Assembly (NCBI GenBank): GCA_947629595.1
Contig: CANREI010000018.1
Coordinates: 1-19,862 of the forward strand
Direction: 5' to 3'
DNA length: 19,862 bases
DNA from: an uncultured Alphaproteobacteria bacterium
GTDB lineage: Bacteria > Pseudomonadota > Alphaproteobacteria > CAAHEQ01 > UBA3637
The notes under the pieces are model-generated. The model did no database searches, was not told the origin of the DNA, and was given only the letters and a program-made list of their open reading frames with translations. The position numbers and the translations under genes were made by a program. The first letter of the stretch is position 1; each line of letters starts with the position of its first letter. Positions 9,092 to 15,621 of this stretch are shown piece after piece.

Positions 9092-9478
9092 ATGGCAATT
9101 ATCGGCATCGGAACGGATATCATTAACATCAATCGAATTGAAAATTTATCTCGTCAATTCGGCGCGCGATTTTTGAATCGAATTTTTACGCCTCATGAAC
9201 AGGCGCAGGCGCAAAAATACGGGAACGCCACCGCTTTTTATGCCAAACGTTTTGCCGCCAAAGAAGCATTTGTAAAAGCATTGGGTTGCGGTATGGGAGC
9301 CAAAGCATCGTGGAAAGAAATTGAAGTGCAAAATAATGCCGCCGGTGCGCCGTTTTTGCACATGACCGGACAAGCAAAAACGTCGTTATTAAAAAAAGCG
9401 TCTCATCCCGTCGTGCATTTATCGTTAAGCGATGATACTTTCGCCGTTGCCTTTGTGGTTATTGAAGAAAAGGCATAA
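9092..9478 (+). CDS. acpS: Holo-[acyl-carrier-protein] synthase
   Basis: Transfers the 4'-phosphopantetheine arm from CoA to apo-acyl carrier protein, enabling fatty acid synthesis in the cytoplasm. The 128-residue product has the usual family length. It begins MAIIGIGTDIININRIE, with the Mg-binding Asp in GTDI, and has FAAKEAFVKALGCGMG, where the Glu of the KEA motif is the second metal ligand. The C-terminal strand SLSDDTFAVAFVVIEE is typical. Only 4 bases separate it from the spoT stop, and its ribosome-binding site is weak (GAAAG inside the spoT end), which suggests translational coupling. spoT-acpS adjacency is common in Alphaproteobacteria. Confidence 0.95.
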   Translation: MAIIGIGTDIININRIENLSRQFGARFLNRIFTPHEQAQAQKYGNATAFYAKRFAAKEAFVKALGCGMGAKASWKEIEVQNNAAGAPFLHMTGQAKTSLLKKASHPVVHLSLSDDTFAVAFVVIEEKA

Positions 9479-9482
9479 AGAA

Positions 9483-10019
9483 ATGGCAGAAACTTTAAAA
9501 AAAAGCTCGAACAACGCCCCAAAATACCGCCCGAATGTCGGCTTGATGATTATCAACAAAAAAGGGGAAGTGTGGCTCGGCAAACGCGCAAAAACGGCGC
9601 CTTTTCCCACAAACTGTGTCGAGCAAATGCCCCAAGGCGGTATTGATACGGGCGAAACGCCGCTTGATGCCGCTTATCGGGAATTAAAAGAAGAAACAGG
9701 CTTAAAAAAGGACCAGGTTATTTTGCTTAAAATTTCTTCCGAATGGTATTCTTATACTTTTCCGAAACCGATTTTATGGGGGAATCGTTTTTTTATCGGA
9801 CAGCGGCAAAAATGGTTTTTGTTTTTGCACACGGGATCGGATTCGAATTTTAATTTAACCGCTTATCCCGAAGAAATTGAGTTTGTTTCGTTTTCATGGG
9901 TCAATGCCAAAGAGGTGCCTGCGCGCGTTATTCCGTTTAAACGGGCGGTTTACAAAAAAGTGATTGAAGAATTTCGTCCCGTTTGGGAAAATATGGCGCA
10001 AAGTACAACGGCTGATTAA
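9483..10019 (+). CDS. rppH: RNA pyrophosphohydrolase (Nudix family)
   Basis: RppH removes pyrophosphate from the 5' end of mRNA, which promotes decay by RNase E; older names are NudH, InvA and IalA. The chosen ATG gives 178 residues, beginning MAETLKKSSN. The frame is open 17 codons further upstream inside acpS, but that part is unlike the family. The protein continues YRPNVGLMIINKKGEVWLGKR, then the Nudix box at about residues 52-74 (GGIDTGETP...RELKEETGL), with all its catalytic Glu residues. SEWYSYTFPKP and the LTAYPEEIEFVSFSWV segment are characteristic of this subfamily. It follows acpS by 4 bases and is the last gene of the operon. No clear terminator hairpin was seen after it. Confidence 0.93.
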   Translation: MAETLKKSSNNAPKYRPNVGLMIINKKGEVWLGKRAKTAPFPTNCVEQMPQGGIDTGETPLDAAYRELKEETGLKKDQVILLKISSEWYSYTFPKPILWGNRFFIGQRQKWFLFLHTGSDSNFNLTAYPEEIEFVSFSWVNAKEVPARVIPFKRAVYKKVIEEFRPVWENMAQSTTAD

Positions 10020-10061
10020 GCATATTTTCTTATTTTTTAAAGCCGATGAGTGAATTTGTCA

Positions 10062-10090
10062 TTGACCGATTTTCGAAAGTGTGTTAAATA
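10062..10090 (+). promoter_or_regulatory. Candidate promoter of ctpA and the nitroreductase gene
   Basis: TTGACC (10062-10067) and TAAATA (10085-10090) are separated by 17 bases. Predicted initiation near 10097 leaves a leader of about 23 nt before the ctpA ATG at 10120. A possible upstream GTG start at 10081 lies inside the promoter and would not be transcribed from it. Confidence 0.6.
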
Positions 10091-10119
10091 TGATACAAAA
10101 TATAACAAAAGGAGTTTCA

Positions 10120-11433
10120 ATGAAATTTACCACCCTGCTTTTTTGCTTTTGTTTGTTAACAATCGGTTGTGCCAATGCCACACCGCCGAAACAGCCCGTC
10201 TCCGATGAAAAAGATGATCCGTATGTTTTAATGGAGCTGTTCGGTGCGGCTTATCAGGTTATCAAGCAAGATTACGTGGAAGAAACAACCGATCGAAAAT
10301 TGGTTGAAAATGCTATTAACGGTATGCTTTCTTCATTAGATCCGCATTCGGGTTTTATGAATCAATCCGATTATGCCGATTTGGAAGAACAAACCAAAGG
10401 CGAATTCGGCGGGCTGGGAATGGAAGTTTCTTCCGATAACGGGTTGGTACGTGTTACCTCGCCCATTGATGATACGCCGGCCTATAAAGCGGGTATTCAG
10501 GCGGGCGATTATATCACGCATATTGACGGCGAATCGGTGATCGGGCAAACTTTAAACGATGCCGTTAAAAAACTGCGCGGCAAGCCCGGCACAAAAGTCA
10601 CGGTCACTATTTCCCGAAAAGATAAAGAACCGTTTGATATTAAAATGACGCGTGCCGTTATTAAAGTGAAACCCATTAAATATGAAGCCAAAGACGATAT
10701 CGGCTATATTCGCGTGACAGCTTTTAACGAAAGCACAACCCAAATGTTGCATGAAGCCGTTAAAAATTTAACGCGGGAAATCGGCAAGGATAAAATTATC
10801 GGCTTTATTATTGATGTTCGAAACAATCCGGGCGGCTTGTTAAATGAAGCCATCGGCGTAGTGGATACGTTCATCAGCAAAGGCGAAATTGTTTCAACAC
10901 GTTCCCGCGATCCCAAAGAAAATTTACAATTTTTTGCCGAAACCCCCGATATGACCAACGGTAAACCGTTAGTTGTTATGATTAACGAAGGGTCTGCTTC
11001 CGCTTCGGAAATTGTTGCCGGTGCGCTGCAAGATCATCATCGGGCCTTGGTTGTCGGATTAAAATCGTTCGGGAAAGGCTCGGTTCAAACCATTAAAGAA
11101 ATTCCCGGCTTCGGCGGTATTAAAATCACCACGGCGCGTTATTATACCCCCTCGGGGCGTTCCATTCAAGCCAAAGGCATTGAGCCGGACGTGGTTATTC
11201 CGCGCGCAAAATTAAAAGAATTGCCCGTGATTAAAGGGTTCGGCGAAGATAATTTGCCCGGGGCCATTGCCGCCGAAGAAGGAAAGAAAGCCAAAGAAGT
11301 TCAAAAGAAAAAATCAAAGGAAACGCCTTCTTCTTCCGATTCAAGCGATTCAAAAGATGATGAGAAAAAAGATTATCAGCTTGACAGAGCTATGGATATT
11401 TTACGCGGCATTGCCGTTTATAACAACAAATAA
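10120..11433 (+). CDS. ctpA: C-terminal processing protease CtpA (S41 family)
   Basis: An exported serine protease that trims or degrades periplasmic proteins from their C-termini. The start at 10120 has AAAGGAG about 6 bases upstream and gives 437 residues. A signal sequence (MKFTTLLFCFCLLTIG) is followed by CANATPPKQ. Cleavage could be by signal peptidase I after ANA, or before Cys17, because TIGC is an imperfect lipobox. SSLDPHSGFM (71-80) is the family N-terminal motif. The PDZ domain spans about 95-170 with FGGLGMEV and IDDTPAYKAGIQAGD. The catalytic pair is Ser294 (in GSASASE) and Lys319 (in SFGKGSVQT). After residue 365 a Lys/Glu/Ser-rich low-complexity stretch precedes a short C-terminal helix. 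The nitroreductase gene follows 9 bases later. Confidence 0.94.
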   Translation: MKFTTLLFCFCLLTIGCANATPPKQPVSDEKDDPYVLMELFGAAYQVIKQDYVEETTDRKLVENAINGMLSSLDPHSGFMNQSDYADLEEQTKGEFGGLGMEVSSDNGLVRVTSPIDDTPAYKAGIQAGDYITHIDGESVIGQTLNDAVKKLRGKPGTKVTVTISRKDKEPFDIKMTRAVIKVKPIKYEAKDDIGYIRVTAFNESTTQMLHEAVKNLTREIGKDKIIGFIIDVRNNPGGLLNEAIGVVDTFISKGEIVSTRSRDPKENLQFFAETPDMTNGKPLVVMINEGSASASEIVAGALQDHHRALVVGLKSFGKGSVQTIKEIPGFGGIKITTARYYTPSGRSIQAKGIEPDVVIPRAKLKELPVIKGFGEDNLPGAIAAEEGKKAKEVQKKKSKETPSSSDSSDSKDDEKKDYQLDRAMDILRGIAVYNNK

Positions 11434-11442
11434 GGAGGGGAA

Positions 11443-12057
11443 ATGATTAAACAAGTTCTTTTAGCTTCCATAACCGGATTATTTGCCGTTACGGCCGGCG
11501 CGGCGGATATTCAATTACCGGCACCCGTTCAAACGGGCGGCGCTCCGTTAATGACGGCTATCGGCGCGCGGCGTTCGGAGCGCTCGTTTGATGCAACGCA
11601 TTCCTTATCACCGCAAACGTTATCCGATTTGCTTTGGACAACATGGGGTATTTCATCGCCGGACGGCAGAAGAACCGTTCCGACGGCACGAAACCTGCAA
11701 AACATTGATTTGTATGTGGCGCTCGGTGACGGCGTTTATCTTTATCAGGCAGCTCAAAACAAGCTGCAAAAAATAACGGATAATGATGTACGTCCCCTAT
11801 TGGCAGGACAACAAACTTTTGCTTTATCCGCGCCCGTGCATTTGCTTTTCGTGGCGGAACCCGATGAAATGGGCTGGGCAGCCATGCATGCGGGGTCTAT
11901 GTATCAAAACGCGGGGTTGTTTTGCGCGGCAAATCATTTAAGTGCCGTCGTTCGGGGAATGATTGATCGAGAAGCTCTGCATCAGGCATTAAACTTATCG
12001 GAAAAGCAAAAAGTTTTGGTTGAGTTGGCTGTCGGTTATAAACCTGTTACGCAATAA
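11443..12057 (+). CDS. Exported SagB-like nitroreductase family protein
   Basis: The 204-residue protein carries a clear signal peptide (MIKQVLLASITGLFAVTAGA, cleavage likely just after), so it is probably periplasmic. The mature part is a single nitroreductase/FMN oxidoreductase domain of the SagB-ThcOx type. It has AIGARRSERSFD near the start, then LSDLLWTTWGIS, GRRTVPTARNLQNIDLYV, the helix MHAGSMYQNAGLFCAANH, and the C-terminal VELAVGYKP. These are positions where the family binds FMN. No partner typical of peptide-modification clusters is nearby, so an azoline-forming role is unlikely; the substrate is unknown. The ribosome-binding site is strong (AGGAGGGG). It is co-transcribed with ctpA, sharing the same periplasmic destination. 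No clear terminator was seen in the 46 bases that follow. Confidence 0.83.
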   Translation: MIKQVLLASITGLFAVTAGAADIQLPAPVQTGGAPLMTAIGARRSERSFDATHSLSPQTLSDLLWTTWGISSPDGRRTVPTARNLQNIDLYVALGDGVYLYQAAQNKLQKITDNDVRPLLAGQQTFALSAPVHLLFVAEPDEMGWAAMHAGSMYQNAGLFCAANHLSAVVRGMIDREALHQALNLSEKQKVLVELAVGYKPVTQ

Positions 12058-12103
12058 AACGGCATTATCGCTTTTCAACAAGGCAAATCCTTTCGCTTGT
12101 GAA

Positions 12104-14227
12104 TTACGGCTGACATAAGGCGTGATTTCCGTACTGACGATGTGTAGCTCCGTTGGCATGCAGGATAATTCCTGCTTTTTTTCCTTCGGAGTTTTGAGGC
12201 GTAGAAATTTCTATCTCAAACATAAGACAATCGGTTAATTGTTGATCTAATAACCAAATATCAATTGTTTCCGTATCCCATTCTCCCGTGTGGGTCACAC
12301 CAAACATTTCTCTTAATTCTTCTACCGTTGTTGAAAGATCATTAAAATCTCCCACCCGAACATCAGTGCCGTTTTTATGACAATATGGAGTGATTGATGT
12401 TGACAGCGTAACGGACGGATTGCACTTAAAGTCCGGATTTCCCCAAACGGCCATTTGTCCGTTCCCATATCCCAATCGGTTGGCTGCCTCACAAAACCGT
12501 TTCACGCTCCACCAACCCATCGTATTCTTTGATCCGTAATAGATTTGCCCGTTCACTGTTCCGGGAATTAAATCTTCATTCACTTTTCGACAAGAACCGC
12601 TGAAATCTTCCTCATTTTCCCATTCATCCGTACAAGAAAATCCAGCCAATTTATGGCAATATTCATCTTCGGCACAGTGATTGTTTTCTCGACATCCCTC
12701 TTGACATTTTTCCCCGTCCCAAAACGAATTTTTAGGACACGCTTCGCATGTGTTTGAACCCTTATTACAAATCGGCTTATCCGTTCCTTTTTCAAGACAA
12801 TCGCTATTCTCTATACATTCCACACATTGGGTTTCGGCCCACAAAGGTTTATTCGGATCAATTTCAGCACAGCTTTTGCAGGTATGGCTTTCATCATCAC
12901 ATTGAGGGGTTTCAGGTGTATCGGTGCAGTTTTCATATGTTAAACATTCCACACACTTATATTCTTCCGTATAACAAACAGGCGTATCGGGGGTATCGGT
13001 ACAATCATTATCTGCCGTACATTCCACACAATCTTTACTTTCATCGTCCCACACCTGATTATCAAGACATTGAATGCATGTATCTTCCTTTGAGCAATGA
13101 TAATTTGTTCCTTTTGCTTGACATTCCTCTTCCGCTTCACACGGGCTGCATGTGTTTTCTTTGCACACCAACGTTTCCGCGCAATCCGTGCTGTTCACAC
13201 ATTCCACGCATTGTGTGCCACCCCAAACAGGCGTTCTCTCATCAATCTCCGCACAGCTTTTGCAGGTATGGCTTGCTTCATCGCATTGTGGCTTCTCCTC
13301 GTTTTTGCAATCGCTATACGTTAAGCATTCCACACAAGTGTTGGTGTCCGTATAACAAACCGGCGTATCAGTTTTATCAGCACAATCATCATTATCCGTA
13401 CATTCCACGCACTCTTCGCCGTTCCAAACACCACTTTCGCACGTGACGCATGTATTGTTTTCACAATATTGATTATGTGCACATTGATTATCTTCATAAC
13501 ATCTCACGCAAACATGCCGGGACGGATCACAATAAAGCGCGTTTTCCGATTCGCAATCCGTATCTCCTGTACAAACTTTTAATTCCGATACCGCTTCTGC
13601 CGAAAATACCGCGTTTAAAACATTTCCGTTTCCGGCTTCGCATTTTCCCGCCTCCGGATATTCATTTTTGTTCACATTAAACGCGATGATATTGTTCATA
13701 CCGTTCACTAATTCGGCCAACGGTTTACAAACCCCTTCGGGTATATTTTGTAACTCAATATAATAAGCGTTCGCAACATGACACGATATATTGGAAAGCT
13801 CAACAGTTTCATCATCAGCCAAAGCGCAAGCAAAATCAACGGGATACGCATCATTAAATTGAATATGTCCGAGCGTGGATTCGCTAATCGGATCATAAGG
13901 CTCGCCGAGGGTTAATTTTTCCGTGCCTTGGGCAATTTTTACCTTGGCATCGGTGCGCATCATATTCATTTCATGGGCAATTTGATTCGCCTGATAATAA
14001 TTCATGGCATATCGAAACCCGACGATTCCACCGATTGATAAAATGGCAATAATAGCCAAAACGCCCAGCATTTCAACCATTGACCGCCCTGCTTGTGCTT
14101 GATTTTGAATTTGTTTTTTTGATTGCATTGTCATTTTCCGACTCTCCGTTTCCCCTTGCACGATTTTTGCTTTATTCCCTTGTATTTCTGCCTGTTTTAA
14201 CTGATTTTGTCTTGCTTGCATTGTCAT
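12104..14227 (-). CDS. Giant cysteine-rich repeat protein with prepilin-type N-terminus, copy 1
   Basis: The 707-residue protein starts with a hydrophilic leader ending ...QNQAQAG, followed by RSMVEMLGVLAIIAILSIGG. This fits prepilin peptidase cleavage after Gly47, with Arg at +1 and Glu52 at +5, then one hydrophobic helix (about 52-70). A pilin-like head (about 70-215) is followed by a repeat region (about 215-540) with most of the roughly 60 Cys residues. The repeats follow CxxC-x5-C...PxC-x6-CxxC and include a 127-residue direct repeat. The C-terminal 160 residues contain a GWWSVKRFCEA segment shared with copy 2 but are otherwise different. It would be an exported, disulfide-rich pseudopilin or surface protein; the function is unknown. 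Two starts with good ribosome-binding sites are possible (Met1, and Met32 at 14134). It lies divergent to a ribbon-helix-helix gene. Confidence 0.85.
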   Translation of the reverse strand: MTMQARQNQLKQAEIQGNKAKIVQGETESRKMTMQSKKQIQNQAQAGRSMVEMLGVLAIIAILSIGGIVGFRYAMNYYQANQIAHEMNMMRTDAKVKIAQGTEKLTLGEPYDPISESTLGHIQFNDAYPVDFACALADDETVELSNISCHVANAYYIELQNIPEGVCKPLAELVNGMNNIIAFNVNKNEYPEAGKCEAGNGNVLNAVFSAEAVSELKVCTGDTDCESENALYCDPSRHVCVRCYEDNQCAHNQYCENNTCVTCESGVWNGEECVECTDNDDCADKTDTPVCYTDTNTCVECLTYSDCKNEEKPQCDEASHTCKSCAEIDERTPVWGGTQCVECVNSTDCAETLVCKENTCSPCEAEEECQAKGTNYHCSKEDTCIQCLDNQVWDDESKDCVECTADNDCTDTPDTPVCYTEEYKCVECLTYENCTDTPETPQCDDESHTCKSCAEIDPNKPLWAETQCVECIENSDCLEKGTDKPICNKGSNTCEACPKNSFWDGEKCQEGCRENNHCAEDEYCHKLAGFSCTDEWENEEDFSGSCRKVNEDLIPGTVNGQIYYGSKNTMGWWSVKRFCEAANRLGYGNGQMAVWGNPDFKCNPSVTLSTSITPYCHKNGTDVRVGDFNDLSTTVEELREMFGVTHTGEWDTETIDIWLLDQQLTDCLMFEIEISTPQNSEGKKAGIILHANGATHRQYGNHALCQP
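13614..13699. repeat. 86-bp perfect inverted repeat, left arm (coding)
   Basis: This stretch in copy 1 of the cysteine-rich gene is the exact reverse complement of 17006-17091 in copy 2, by direct reading. It covers the codons for MNNIIAFNVNKN...NGNVLN in the pilin-like head. Flanking coding sequence is also very similar but has scattered synonymous changes, so this block stands out. It is a plausible site for recombination between the copies, which would invert the 3.5 kb between them. Confidence 0.9.
14132..14147 (-). promoter_or_regulatory. Second in-frame translation start of cysteine-rich copy 1
   Basis: On the minus strand GGAGAG (14142-14147) lies 7 bases before an in-frame ATG (14132-14134, Met32). 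The sequence GAGTCGGAAAATGACAATG nearly repeats that at the first start (GAGTCGAAAATGACAATG). Initiation here would give a 16-residue prepilin leader instead of 47, a more usual length. The same arrangement is kept in copy 2. Confidence 0.6.
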
Positions 14228-14253
14228 TTTCGACTCCCTTTCACTCTACGAAT

Positions 14254-14282
14254 AGCATAAAATAAACGTACCTTTAATGCAA
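14254..14282 (-). promoter_or_regulatory. Promoter of cysteine-rich copy 1
   Basis: Minus strand: TTGCAT (14277-14282) and TATGCT (14254-14259) with a 17-base spacer. Initiation is expected near 14247, about 20 nt before the first ATG. The block is almost identical to the promoter of copy 2 at 16342-16370, while the sequence just upstream has diverged, which supports a selected function. Confidence 0.72.
14264..14271 (+). promoter_or_regulatory. Candidate operator site in the copy 1 promoter spacer
   Basis: AAACGTAC lies between the -10 and -35 boxes of the cysteine-rich gene promoter. The same 8-mer forms the distal palindrome at 14406-14423, and both sites are repeated in the second unit. 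This is a candidate binding site for the neighbouring ribbon-helix-helix protein; binding is inferred, not shown. Confidence 0.45.
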
Positions 14283-14405
14283 CGCAGATTCAGGGCTAAA
14301 AATACCCTCAAAAAGTGTTGAAACAGGCTTTTTATAACCCGTTGATATTGCATTAAATTTGCCTCCAAATAAATTTTTTTTGAAAAAATCAAAAAAAAGT
14401 GTTGC

Positions 14406-14423
14406 AAAAAACGTACGTTTTTT
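14406..14423. promoter_or_regulatory. Perfect 18-bp palindrome, candidate operator (unit 1)
   Basis: AAAAAACGTACGTTTTTT is a perfect palindrome containing AAACGTAC on both strands. It lies about 160-175 bp upstream of the predicted start of the cysteine-rich transcript and abuts the -35 of a candidate promoter facing the RHH gene. A near-identical site occupies the same place in unit 2 (16201-16219). Confidence 0.55.
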
Positions 14424-14450
14424 TGAGGACAGATAATCAATAAATATATC
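14423..14450 (+). promoter_or_regulatory. Candidate promoter of RHH gene 1
   Basis: TTGAGG (14423-14428) and TATATC (14445-14450) with a 16-base spacer point toward the RHH gene. Each box matches the consensus at four of six positions. The same boxes and spacing occur in unit 2. If used, the leader before the RHH start would be about 390 nt. Confidence 0.4.
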
Positions 14451-14473
14451 TCAATTTATTACACATTTCGAAT
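14445..14473. repeat. 29-bp perfect inverted repeat in control region, left arm
   Basis: Exactly reverse complementary to 16152-16180. It contains TTCGAA and the -10 box of the candidate RHH promoter, and marks the inner limit of the clearly conserved control region. Between this block and the cysteine-rich promoter only patches are conserved, notably ATCTGTCCTC and GTTGCAAAAA. Confidence 0.85.
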
Positions 14474-14848
14474 GATAATTACCATTTTTCCGGTCGCCTC
14501 TTATTCAAATGATTTTTTCGCGATTCGTTTTGTAAAATGACACGATTCGATACCGTTTTTTTATCCGTTATCATAAAAAAGAGAAAAAAATACAATTTTT
14601 AATGCTGTTTAACATTTTATGTTTCTTTTTTATATCCTTATCCTGTTAAATCTCTTTTCTTTCAATGACTTTAATTAATAATTTATTTTGCTTTTCTTCT
14701 TTTCATATCATAAAATATTATGTCATTTTTTCTATTTACGATTGTGTTTTATATTTATTTTTTAAAATAGTTGAATATTTTTCTTGCTTTCTTCTTTTTT
14801 TAATGTTAAAAGAAAAAAAGTGTTTGATGGAAACCGAAGGGGGAAGAA
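14474..14848. other. AT-rich stretch without a supported gene
   Basis: About 375 bases, strongly AT-rich with long T-runs on the plus strand. I see no supported gene, tRNA or convincing terminator. A 65-codon frame (14665-14862) encodes a hydrophobic peptide and overlaps the RHH start, but has no ribosome-binding site or counterpart in unit 2. The region may be the untranslated leader of the RHH transcript. Confidence 0.5.
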
Positions 14849-15130
14849 ATGCTTCTTTGTAAAAATGTCATCGTCAACGGAAGAAGAACAAGTATGCGAT
14901 TGGATCGAGAAACGTGGCTGTCACTGGCAGATATCTGCTTCAGAGAGAAAGTGACCATTCACGAATTATGTTCCAAAATCGACAGCATAAAGGGTCGTTC
15001 GGGGTTATCCTCTGCGACCCGACTGTTTGTATTAACTTATTTTCGATACATATTGAGCAAATACGAGAAAGAATCGTTTGCTTTTCCGCGTGAATTCAAT
15101 CCCGACGAAGTTTTCAAAAAAATTTCGTAA
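14849..15130 (+). CDS. Small ribbon-helix-helix DNA-binding protein 1
   Basis: The 93-residue protein matches the RHH_4-type ribbon-helix-helix pattern found in Alphaproteobacteria. A beta-strand segment NGRRTSMRLD is followed by ETWLSLADICFREKVTIHELCSKID and then GLSSATRLFVLTYFRYIL. RTSMRL would be the DNA-contacting strand and the two helices the dimer core. The C-terminal 20 residues are variable. An AGGGGGAAG site precedes the ATG. It is a close paralog of the protein at 15622-15891; they differ mainly after residue 65. Divergent placement next to the cysteine-rich gene suggests local transcriptional control, and the short palindromic sites in the shared control region are the obvious candidate targets. 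Role is inferred from fold pattern and position. Confidence 0.8.
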   Translation: MLLCKNVIVNGRRTSMRLDRETWLSLADICFREKVTIHELCSKIDSIKGRSGLSSATRLFVLTYFRYILSKYEKESFAFPREFNPDEVFKKIS

Positions 15131-15168
15131 GATTTTTTGGTAAAATTTGCATTGCTGATGATTTTTCC

Positions 15169-15220
15169 TATCGGCCCATAGCGACAGATGACAAAATGTC
15201 GTCTGTCCCACCCGCCGATA
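15169..15220. repeat. Nested hairpin repeat, type A, copy 1
   Basis: Outer stem TATCGGC (15169-15175) with GCCGATA (15214-15220). Inner stem GACAGATGAC (15183-15192) with GTCGTCTGTC (15198-15207), one T-G position, loop AAAAT. The arms CCCATAGC and CCCACCC between stems stay unpaired. The outer parts match type A copy 2, but the inner stem is of different sequence while still pairing. It lies 38 bases after the RHH gene 1 stop. Confidence 0.8.
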
Positions 15221-15277
15221 GAGGGGAAATCCGGCAATAACGTTAAAAACTGCTACATCTTTCCTGCCAATTCTTAC

Positions 15278-15330
15278 TTTCGGCACACCGCGCTATCCCA
15301 CGTTTCACGGGATAGCACTTTTCGCCGAAA
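15278..15330. repeat. Nested hairpin repeat, type B, copy 1
   Basis: Outer stem TTTCGGC (15278-15284) with GCCGAAA (15324-15330). Inner stem GCTATCCC (15292-15299) with GGGATAGC (15309-15316), loop of 9. The 5' arm TTCGGCACACCGCG resembles the type A arm ATCGGCCCATAGCG, so A and B are variants of one design. Confidence 0.8.
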
Positions 15331-15374
15331 ATAAAAGAGAAAACGAATATATCCCCACAAAAGAATAAACATTA

Positions 15375-15391
15375 GCCGAAAATTAAGAAAA
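15375..15391. repeat. Fragment matching the end of a type B hairpin
   Basis: GCCGAAAATTAAGAAAA is identical to the 3' end and flank of type B copy 2 (15577-15593), but no matching 5' arm precedes it. It may be the remnant of a further element or a duplication footprint. Confidence 0.5.
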
Positions 15392-15416
15392 AATGCCGAA
15401 TTTTGCTCTTTCCCCT

Positions 15417-15468
15417 TATCGGCCCATAGCGATGCGCTACTTTCAGCGGCGCATCCCATCCGCCGATA
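15417..15468. repeat. Nested hairpin repeat, type A, copy 2
   Basis: Outer stem TATCGGC (15417-15423) with GCCGATA (15462-15468), extendable outward through TTTCCCC and GAGGGAAA with mismatches. Inner stem GATGCGC (15431-15437) with GCGCATC (15449-15455). The inner sequence differs from copy 1 yet remains self-complementary, which indicates that structure is kept. Confidence 0.8.
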
Positions 15469-15531
15469 GAGGGAAAAAAGAGAGTGCCTTATATAGATAT
15501 AATAGAGTGATATCCTACCGAATCGCCTTAT

Positions 15532-15583
15532 TTTCGGCACACCGCGCTATCCCACAATAGCGGGATAGCACTTCCCGCCGAAA
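15532..15583. repeat. Nested hairpin repeat, type B, copy 2
   Basis: Outer stem TTTCGGC (15532-15538) with GCCGAAA (15577-15583). Inner stem GCTATCCC (15546-15553) with GGGATAGC (15562-15569), loop ACAATAGC. It lies 38 bases beyond the stop of RHH gene 2, mirroring the distance of type A copy 1 from RHH gene 1, so the outermost hairpins could also stop the two converging transcripts. Confidence 0.8.
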
Positions 15584-15621
15584 ATTAAGAAAATCTCATC
15601 ATCCAATGCAGATAAAACCCC

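Noticed and set aside
10081..10119. Upstream GTG start for ctpA
   Set aside because: It lies in the promoter spacer; the ATG at 10120 has a strong ribosome-binding site and begins a clean signal peptide.
12058..12103. Terminator between the nitroreductase and cysteine-rich copy 1
   Set aside because: The only pairing seen (CAAG with CTTG) is too short, and no T-run follows.
12748..13446. Open frame of 232 codons on the plus strand
   Set aside because: It is antisense to the cysteine-rich repeats of copy 1. Its periodic His/Tyr/Pro-rich composition mirrors the repeats, and there is no ribosome-binding site.
14246..14440. 64-codon frame in the control region of cysteine-rich copy 1
   Set aside because: The frame is not conserved in the matching control region of unit 2 and it spans the promoter.
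14665..14862. 65-codon hydrophobic frame before RHH gene 1
   Set aside because: It has no ribosome-binding site, lies in T-rich DNA that readily yields hydrophobic peptides, overlaps the RHH start, and has no counterpart in unit 2.
15032..15540. Minus-strand frames of 84-88 codons across the hairpin repeats
   Set aside because: They translate the structured repeats themselves, so similar words such as SLYRR and SLWAD arise from the repeat DNA rather than from protein conservation.
15169..15583. CRISPR array
   Set aside because: There are only four repeats of two types with irregular gaps of roughly 60-90 bases containing unrelated AT-rich DNA, and no cas genes.
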